Shown: positions 6,064-10,703 of the stretch, piece after piece
Numbering within the stretch: the first letter of the stretch is position 1
Layout of the letters: every line of letters begins with the position of its first letter
Assembly (NCBI GenBank): GCA_030147435.1
Contig: JASKZX010000098.1
Coordinates: 1 to 10,703, forward strand
Direction: 5' to 3'
Origin: Savagea sp.
Lineage (GTDB): Bacteria; Bacillota; Bacilli; Bacillales_A; Planococcaceae
DNA length: 10,703 nt
The notes under the pieces: generated by a model
Told to the model about the DNA's origin: nothing
The model's input: the letters and a program-made list of their open reading frames with translations, nothing else
Databases searched by the model: none
Made by a program: the position numbers and the translations under genes

Positions 6064-6075
6064 GGGGGAACTGGG

Positions 6076-7293
6076 ATGAATCACAAAAATATGCGGTCCA
6101 CCCGTCCTCTCATCGCTTTACTCGGGGGACGGACAACATTGTTCGTCCTCGCTTTACTCGTGATGATAGGACTCATTATTTTATTGTTTTCACAAGTATC
6201 TTTTATTTTTAAACCGCTCCGTGTCTTTTTCTCGATCGTTATTTTACCGATCGTACTAGCGGGTGTTTTATATTATTTACTCCGCCCGATTTTACGATTG
6301 CTTGAAAAATGGGGAATGTCTCGAGGATGGGGAATTGCGACGATATTTTTAGGTGGAACCGGATTTCTCGTTTTACTAGTTTTTCTAATATTTCCTTTCT
6401 TAAAAGTACAAACGATGAATTTAATCGAAGAGTTTCCTACATATTTTAAACAGTTCATTTATAATATTGACCATTATTTCCAAACGTCTGCTATATTTTC
6501 ATCGTATTACAACAACCTCGATGTCAATATTGCTCAATTTTTCGAAGGAGATACGTTGAAATCACTCGGTCAAGTGACAGGAAATGCACTCGGCAGCATC
6601 GCAACAGGTGTAACGAGCTTGATCGGAACATTGACAGGTATTATTTTATCAATCGCCACTGTTCCGTTCATCTTATTTTACTTATTAAAAGACGGGGAAA
6701 AATTACCACGCCACGTCGTTCAATTACTTCCGCCACGTATGCGTGATGATGCAGAGAAAATGCTTCGTGACTCTGATCGTCAACTAAGTGCATACATTCA
6801 AGGACAAATCATCGTCGCTATTTGTATCGGAATTATGGTGTCGATCGGTTTTTACATTATCGGCATGAAATATGCTGCGCTTCTCGGTATTCTTGCAATG
6901 TTTACATCAGTAGTACCGTATATTGGGGCAATGATTGCGATCACCCCCGCTGCGATTATCGCGCTCGTTACGAGTCCATTTATGCTCATTAAACTCGCTG
7001 TCGTTTGGACAGTCGTCCAGCTAGTCGATAGTAAATTTATCTCTCCTCAAGTTATGGGGAAATCACTTAAAATTCATCCGATTACGATCATTTTCGTTCT
7101 CCTTACATCAGGAGCGCTCTTCGGAGTCGCTGGGGTATTACTCGGAATTCCAGGATATGCGTTATTAAAAGTAGTCGTGACACATGGCTTTGATTTATTT
7201 AAAAAGCGTTACGACCGGATTTATGGGGAAAGTGACAATCTATCTTATGCGATGACGACGAAAGAAGTCGAAAAAGAAACGAACAATCACTAG
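6076..7293 (+). CDS. AI-2E family transporter (YdbI/YubA/YueF-like)
   Basis: This 405-residue integral membrane protein belongs to the AI-2E (UPF0118) exporter family. Family members have been linked to autoinducer-2 export or, in some Bacilli, to ion antiport, so the substrate is not predictable here. Hydrophobic segments appear at about residues 20-39, 50-69 and 86-109. A polar region follows (about 110-180), and then a C-terminal membrane domain with the recognisable ATVPFILFYLLKDG, LSAYIQGQ, VVPYIGAMI and DSKFISPQVMGKSLKIHP..IIFVLL segments. The ATG follows AAGGGGG by about 7 bases and lies 12 bases after the LCP stop, so the two genes are almost certainly co-transcribed and under the same promoters. 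The stop codon is part of the terminator stem. Confidence 0.9.
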   Translation: MNHKNMRSTRPLIALLGGRTTLFVLALLVMIGLIILLFSQVSFIFKPLRVFFSIVILPIVLAGVLYYLLRPILRLLEKWGMSRGWGIATIFLGGTGFLVLLVFLIFPFLKVQTMNLIEEFPTYFKQFIYNIDHYFQTSAIFSSYYNNLDVNIAQFFEGDTLKSLGQVTGNALGSIATGVTSLIGTLTGIILSIATVPFILFYLLKDGEKLPRHVVQLLPPRMRDDAEKMLRDSDRQLSAYIQGQIIVAICIGIMVSIGFYIIGMKYAALLGILAMFTSVVPYIGAMIAITPAAIIALVTSPFMLIKLAVVWTVVQLVDSKFISPQVMGKSLKIHPITIIFVLLTSGALFGVAGVLLGIPGYALLKVVVTHGFDLFKKRYDRIYGESDNLSYAMTTKEVEKETNNH

Positions 7294-7320
7294 AAAAGGG
7301 GTTCCTTTTCTAGTTTTTTT
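7290..7320 (+). terminator. Terminator of the LCP-AI-2E operon
   Basis: CTAGAAAAGG (7290-7299) pairs with CCTTTTCTAG (7304-7313) across a GGTT loop, followed by seven T. The TAG stop codon of the transporter gene (7291-7293) lies in the left arm. Confidence 0.88.
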
Positions 7321-7399
7321 ATGAAAGAAAAAAGATTTCAGCTAATGCATACATAGTTAATAACAATAAAAAAATTATGTAAACTAAAAGGAGGATAAA

Positions 7400-7843
7400 A
7401 TGAAACGTTTCAAATATTTCTTTAAAAAGCGAACGACACTTGCAAAAGAAGCTGTCCATTCTCTATCTTATGACATTCCGAAACTTGAAAAAGAAATTGA
7501 AATTCTCTTTCATGAGCTCGGACACGATGTACCATTTCCTGCTGGAAATATTCAACAAGCGACCGATTTAGAACTAGACGTCTTATTAAGCGTATTACAA
7601 GCAGAACAAGCGAAAAAAAGTGATACGTCCTTCCTTTTAACGATATTTTCAAGTATTATCGGATTAATCTCTGTCATTACGACCGATTTACTCGAAGGAT
7701 GGACGATTCGCCATTTATTAATTGCGGTCTTTATTTGGACGACCTTATTAATGATCGTTCAAAAGTTTTACGACCATCGAATGGAACGACTCACTTTACT
7801 CAGTGCATATATTGAAACGTACAAAGCGCATCGCAATCGATGA
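7400..7843 (+). CDS. Small two-helix membrane protein, function unknown
   Basis: I do not recognise a family for this protein of 147 residues. The N-terminus is basic (MKRFKYFFKKR) and leads into a charged helical region (about residues 15-75). Two hydrophobic segments follow at about 77-95 and 104-121, separated by a short loop, and then a basic C-terminal tail. Both ends should be cytoplasmic. AAAGGAGG lies 5 bases before the ATG, a strong if slightly close site. The GDPD gene starts 27 bases after its stop with no terminator between, so the two are probably co-transcribed and may work at the same membrane site. The intergenic region before it (7321-7399) is AT-rich and shows no promoter I would defend. 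Confidence 0.8.
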   Translation: MKRFKYFFKKRTTLAKEAVHSLSYDIPKLEKEIEILFHELGHDVPFPAGNIQQATDLELDVLLSVLQAEQAKKSDTSFLLTIFSSIIGLISVITTDLLEGWTIRHLLIAVFIWTTLLMIVQKFYDHRMERLTLLSAYIETYKAHRNR

Positions 7844-7870
7844 AATAACTAGAAAGAAAGTAGTGAACTT

Positions 7871-9661
7871 ATGCGCCAATTAACGATTATTCAACTTAGC
7901 ATGAAGCGGATCGTGCACAATCCGCGTGCGTATTTATTCGGATTTTTATTTTTACAAAGTATTCGCTGGCTTATTGCCGCACCGATCATTACATTTTTAT
8001 TTTATCAATCGCTCCGTCTCTCAGGTTTATCGAGTGTGACGAATGCCAATATTCAATATTTACTCGCGCATCCTGGAGCGCTTGCCTTACTAACTGTACT
8101 CATTTTTTTACTCACCTTACTCATCTTTTTTGAGTTCGGGTATTATTTTTTACTCGCTTATAGTGATCGTCACGGAAAAAAGACGACACCGGTGGCGATC
8201 GTTCAACAATTAATGAAAAAAATCCCGAAATTTTTCACGATGCATACGATCGTTTTTACGATTTACTTTTTCTTATTACTCCCTCTTGCATCTCTCGGGT
8301 TATCGTCTTCATGGACAGACTCACTACACATTCCCCGTTTTATTACGGATGAGTTAATGACGACGACGAGTGGGAAAATATTGTTTTTCGGTATTCTCGC
8401 GCTCGTGTTACTCATTAATACACGATTTGTTTTCAGTGTTTATTATTTTGTCATTGATCCTCATGAAACGTTGCGAGGTGCTTTACGAAAAAGTTGGCAC
8501 CATTCACGTGGGAAAACGATTCGTATTATTACGTCGCTTGCAGGTGTTTTACTTACGATGATCATTCTTGTCATCTCTTTCGGTTTATTTATTTTCACTC
8601 CTCTTTATATGGGAGAGGCAATTTTCGAGAAACATTTGCCGGTTCTTGCGGCGATGAGTTTGACACTCTTTCAAGGTGTATTATTTATCGCAGGCGCTCT
8701 CCTTCAACCACTGTTAACAGAAGCGGTCACTGTGATGGAAGGAGAAGAAGGAGCACGCCCCGAAACGATTCAATTTACGAAAAGAAAATGGGTAAAACAT
8801 CCGAAAGCACTTACCATCCTTTTACTTAGTGGTTTTTTCGGGATGAGTGCGATTCATTATGTGACATTGACAGAGACGGTGTATCAACCGGTGACAAAAA
8901 TTGTCGCGCATCGCGGCTACGCAGCGGTCGCTTTAGAAAATACGATCGCAAGTTTAGACGCTGCCGCAAAAGCTGGTGCTGATTATGTCGAAATGGACAT
9001 TCAAGAAACGAAAGACGGAGAGTTTGTCGTCTATCATGATGAAACGCTCCGTCGTCTCGGTGGAACGAATGAAAAAGTAAGTGATTTAACATTAGAGGAA
9101 CTTACAAATCGGACGATTTCAAACGGGACGTATACTGAACGTATCCCATCATTTGATGAATATATCGACCGGGCGAAAGCATTAGATATTGCCTTACTCG
9201 TGGAATGGAAAACGTATACAGGTTCGACGAAGGATCAAGCTGAAAAACTTGCGCAATTACTCGAAGAAAAAGAAGTACTCGGAGAATATATCGTGCAGTC
9301 GCTCGATTTACAATTTTTGCGTCATTTAGAAGCCGTCGACCCACGCATTCAAACGAGTGATATTTTTGCGATGAATATAGGAGGCGTCCCGGATACACCT
9401 GCGATGTACCTCAGTATCGAAGATTTCTCGATTCGTCCATCATTTATGAAACAATTGTCTGAGGAAGAAAAATTATTATTCGTTTGGACGGTAAATGAAG
9501 AACGTCTCATGCATGAATATATGCAGCTCGGTGTACACGGTCTTATTACGAATTACGTTTCAGATGCGGTGCGCGTGCGTGACTATTATGAAGAAGAGAT
9601 CGGACTATTTGACCGAGTCGTTTGGATGGCCCGCCAAACGAAAATCGCAACAGGTTTATAA
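7871..9661 (+). CDS. Membrane-anchored glycerophosphodiester phosphodiesterase
   Basis: This 596-residue protein joins an N-terminal multi-pass membrane domain (about residues 20-335, several hydrophobic helices, the GPDPase membrane-domain type) to a C-terminal GDPD catalytic domain (about 343-580). The enzyme hydrolyses glycerophosphodiesters to glycerol-3-phosphate and an alcohol; membrane-bound forms in Gram-positives may act on lipid or lipoteichoic acid breakdown products. The catalytic core is complete: H347-R-G, ENT, E374-M-D376, H389 in YHDETL, E445-W-K447, and a late FVWTVN segment. The last helix (about 312-332) would place the catalytic domain outside. There is no good ribosome binding site before the ATG (only AGAAAG 10 or more bases away), so translation may depend on the upstream gene. 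The only nearby hairpin after the stop (9679-9696) lacks a T-run. Confidence 0.92.
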   Translation: MRQLTIIQLSMKRIVHNPRAYLFGFLFLQSIRWLIAAPIITFLFYQSLRLSGLSSVTNANIQYLLAHPGALALLTVLIFLLTLLIFFEFGYYFLLAYSDRHGKKTTPVAIVQQLMKKIPKFFTMHTIVFTIYFFLLLPLASLGLSSSWTDSLHIPRFITDELMTTTSGKILFFGILALVLLINTRFVFSVYYFVIDPHETLRGALRKSWHHSRGKTIRIITSLAGVLLTMIILVISFGLFIFTPLYMGEAIFEKHLPVLAAMSLTLFQGVLFIAGALLQPLLTEAVTVMEGEEGARPETIQFTKRKWVKHPKALTILLLSGFFGMSAIHYVTLTETVYQPVTKIVAHRGYAAVALENTIASLDAAAKAGADYVEMDIQETKDGEFVVYHDETLRRLGGTNEKVSDLTLEELTNRTISNGTYTERIPSFDEYIDRAKALDIALLVEWKTYTGSTKDQAEKLAQLLEEKEVLGEYIVQSLDLQFLRHLEAVDPRIQTSDIFAMNIGGVPDTPAMYLSIEDFSIRPSFMKQLSEEEKLLFVWTVNEERLMHEYMQLGVHGLITNYVSDAVRVRDYYEEEIGLFDRVVWMARQTKIATGL

Positions 9662-9695
9662 TGATTGTCGTCTTTCTCACTTTTTTACAAAAAAG

Positions 9696-9724
9696 TTGAC
9701 AAAAGAAAAAATGTTCGTTACAGT
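9696..9724 (+). promoter_or_regulatory. Promoter of the T-box leader
   Basis: A perfect -35 TTGACA (9696-9701) and TACAGT (9719-9724) are spaced by 17 bases. Transcription should begin near 9731, giving a leader of about 305 bases before the coding region. Confidence 0.8.
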
Positions 9725-10000
9725 ACGAAGTGTACCAGAGGGTACAGAGTTGAGATGAGAGTAGAAGAGTAGAGAAATCAGAGATTTGAGAAGAGTATTC
9801 GTCATTATGTTAAAAAGAGAGAGCGTACGGGTGGTGGAAGTACGCACATAAGGCGATGAAATGGACTCAAAGAGAGCTCCTAAACAAAAAGTGAACGAGC
9901 CGGGAAGCGCCCGTTATCGCGCATCATGAGTGAAACGATAGGTGGCACCGCGCAATAGATGCGCCCTTTTACACAAATTTTGTGTGAAAGGGCGTTTTTT
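9725..10000 (+). promoter_or_regulatory. T-box riboswitch, tRNA-Trp specific
   Basis: The leader senses uncharged tRNA and lets RNA polymerase pass the terminator when tryptophan is short. Stem I: GAGT (9793-9796) pairs with ACTC (9865-9868) and TCAT (9802-9805) with ATGA (9856-9859), leaving a specifier loop whose 3' side holds UGG (9862-9864), the Trp codon. The distal part has GCGTAC/GTACGC (9823-9828 and 9840-9845) around a GGTGGTGG-type loop. The T-box core GGTGGCACCGCG (9941-9952) carries bulge UGGCACC. UGGC would pair with the 3' GCCA of tRNA-Trp, whose discriminator is G. GCGC (9950-9953) and GCGC (9961-9964) can form the antiterminator, competing with the terminator. AUG (Met) overlaps the specifier but is excluded by the discriminator, since tRNA-Met has A. 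GAC (Asp) is not excluded by the bulge but is paired in the stem. Confidence 0.92.
9962..10000 (+). terminator. T-box terminator
   Basis: A 15-pair stem (9962-9976 with 9980-9994, one G-U pair) is followed by six T (9995-10000). Its left arm shares bases with the antiterminator, so the two structures exclude each other. Confidence 0.9.
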
Positions 10001-10036
10001 GTCTTCTTTCTGATTTCTCGTAAAGGAGAAGAGCAA

Positions 10037-10703
10037 ATGGAAAAACAGTTTTTGTACGCCCCGAGTGGGCAAACGCCATTCATCGGAGAAGGAATCGATG
10101 AACGATGGACGAAAGAAGATGGTAAGTGGTTCATCAACAATGAACGAACGACACTTACGGACCGAAAAATGTATGAACGGATGAAACAGAGTGATATGCC
10201 GTATGTCGTGCTCATTACAGATCCTGTTACACGTCATCTACCGAAAGTATATCCGTTTCCGGAAGTCGTTTGTATTCGTCCGAAACGTCACATTCCTCAT
10301 TTACGGAAAGAAAAAGCTGAATTTTCAGAGTCTTTCGTTCGACAGTTGTCATGGACGAAAGAGGACTTTCATGCCGCTCAACGCGCAGCGGAGCAAGTCG
10401 TGTTATCTGAACGGCTCATTTATCGTTATGAAGGCGATCCGATTGCAAAGTTTCAGGCAACATGTATGAACGAACAATATACGACGCGTTTTTTTATCGA
10501 AGATGAAGAGGTGACGACATTCGGTGCGACACCAGAAGTGATAGCGGAGAAAACGAAAGATTGTTTTGAAACGACAATTTTAGCAGGGACCGCTCCAGTA
10601 GAACGACTGGAAAAATTACAAACGACGAAAGAAAAAGAAGAACATGAGATGCTCGTTCAAGCGATCACTCAACGACTTTCGATTCCGTTTGAGCAATCGA
10701 GTC
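10037..10703 (+). CDS. trpE: Chorismate-binding enzyme, probable divergent anthranilate synthase component I (partial)
   Basis: The first 222 residues are present and the gene runs off the right edge. AAAGGAGA lies about 8 bases before the ATG. A chorismate-binding core begins near residue 105. Q120-VVLS is the segment where TrpE and PabB have Gln and isochorismate or salicylate synthases have Lys. G163-ATPE and I181-LAGT follow; Ala rather than Lys before GT argues against PabB. KEKEEH with H203 and MLV resemble the metal-binding region. The N-terminal part before the core is only about 100 residues, well short of typical TrpE, and shows no LLES motif for tryptophan feedback. After MLV the sequence reads QAITQRL rather than the DL.RNDLGR of TrpE and PabB, and GTAP replaces GTRPRG. 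With a Trp T-box upstream, anthranilate synthase is the best guess; MenF-like isochorismate synthase is the main alternative. Confidence 0.65.
   Translation, partial: MEKQFLYAPSGQTPFIGEGIDERWTKEDGKWFINNERTTLTDRKMYERMKQSDMPYVVLITDPVTRHLPKVYPFPEVVCIRPKRHIPHLRKEKAEFSESFVRQLSWTKEDFHAAQRAAEQVVLSERLIYRYEGDPIAKFQATCMNEQYTTRFFIEDEEVTTFGATPEVIAEKTKDCFETTILAGTAPVERLEKLQTTKEKEEHEMLVQAITQRLSIPFEQSS

Noticed and set aside
8494..8829. Out-of-frame open frame inside the GDPD gene
   Set aside because: It lies wholly within the GDPD membrane-domain coding region, whose protein is continuous and has all catalytic residues. It has no independent start signal.
9679..9696. ACTTTTTT-AC-AAAAAAGT hairpin as a terminator for the GDPD gene
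   Set aside because: Eight mostly A-U pairs with a 2-base loop and no T-run after it. It also overlaps the -35 box of the T-box promoter. GDPD transcripts may instead end at the T-box terminator.
9862..9866. AUG (Met) or GAC (Asp) as the T-box specifier
   Set aside because: AUG would need a discriminator A, but the bulge reads UGGC, which pairs with G. GAC would lie partly in the paired ACTC stem. UGG fits both the loop geometry and the downstream enzyme.
9880..10237. Two minus-strand open frames across the T-box and the start of the chorismate enzyme gene
   Set aside because: They run through the T-box bulge and terminator, lack ribosome binding sites, and are antisense to a well-supported gene.
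1..10703. Mobile element, phage, defence system or CRISPR array
   Set aside because: No transposase, integrase, nuclease, toxin-antitoxin pair, long terminal inverted repeats or spaced repeat array was seen. Gene content and signals look like ordinary core chromosome.

Overview
The window looks like chromosomal DNA from a low-GC Gram-positive bacterium of the class Bacilli, most likely order Bacillales. The evidence is AT-rich intergenic DNA, strong AAGGAGG-type ribosome binding sites, compact hairpin-plus-T-run terminators, a T-box leader, and a typical Bacilli gene set: XpaC, DUF1033, a cold-shock protein, an LCP-family cell-wall protein, a YkpA-like ABC-F ATPase and a membrane-anchored glycerophosphodiester phosphodiesterase. 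The genus cannot be fixed from the sequence alone. There is no insertion sequence, prophage, CRISPR array, rRNA or tRNA.

Layout. Positions 1-711 (minus strand) carry xpaC and the first codons of an overlapping downstream gene, probably telA-like. Positions 933-1736 (plus) carry a DUF1033 protein and a cold-shock protein with a long structured leader and its own strong promoter. Positions 1818-2546 (minus) encode a lipoprotein. It is divergent from an unrecognised 188-residue protein at 2659-3225, and the two share a short promoter region with a repeated motif. Positions 3275-4879 (minus) encode an ABC-F ATPase. Positions 5095-7293 (plus) form a two-gene operon, an LCP-family wall-polymer transferase followed by an AI-2E-family exporter. 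It is preceded by a sigma-A-like promoter and an ECF-sigma-like promoter and closed by a terminator. Positions 7400-9661 (plus) hold a small two-helix membrane protein and a membrane-anchored GDPD. Positions 9696-10000 contain a promoter and a T-box riboswitch leading into a chorismate-utilising enzyme that runs off the right edge.

How it fits together. Much of the region concerns the cell envelope: an LCP transferase attaches teichoic-acid-type polymers, a GDPD can cleave glycerophosphodiesters, and a lipoprotein and several membrane proteins are also present. The right end begins a tryptophan-regulated transcription unit. The T-box has UGG in its specifier loop and UGGC in its bulge, which match tRNA-Trp (anticodon CCA, discriminator G). 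The enzyme it controls is not a textbook TrpE: its N-terminal region is short, yet it has the Gln of ammonia-using chorismate enzymes.

No clearly novel multi-gene system was found. The items most worth a second look are the non-canonical TrpE-like gene under a Trp T-box, the 20-bp perfect hairpin with a T-run in the cold-shock leader, the double promoter of the LCP operon, and the repeated motif in the divergent promoter at 2579-2618.
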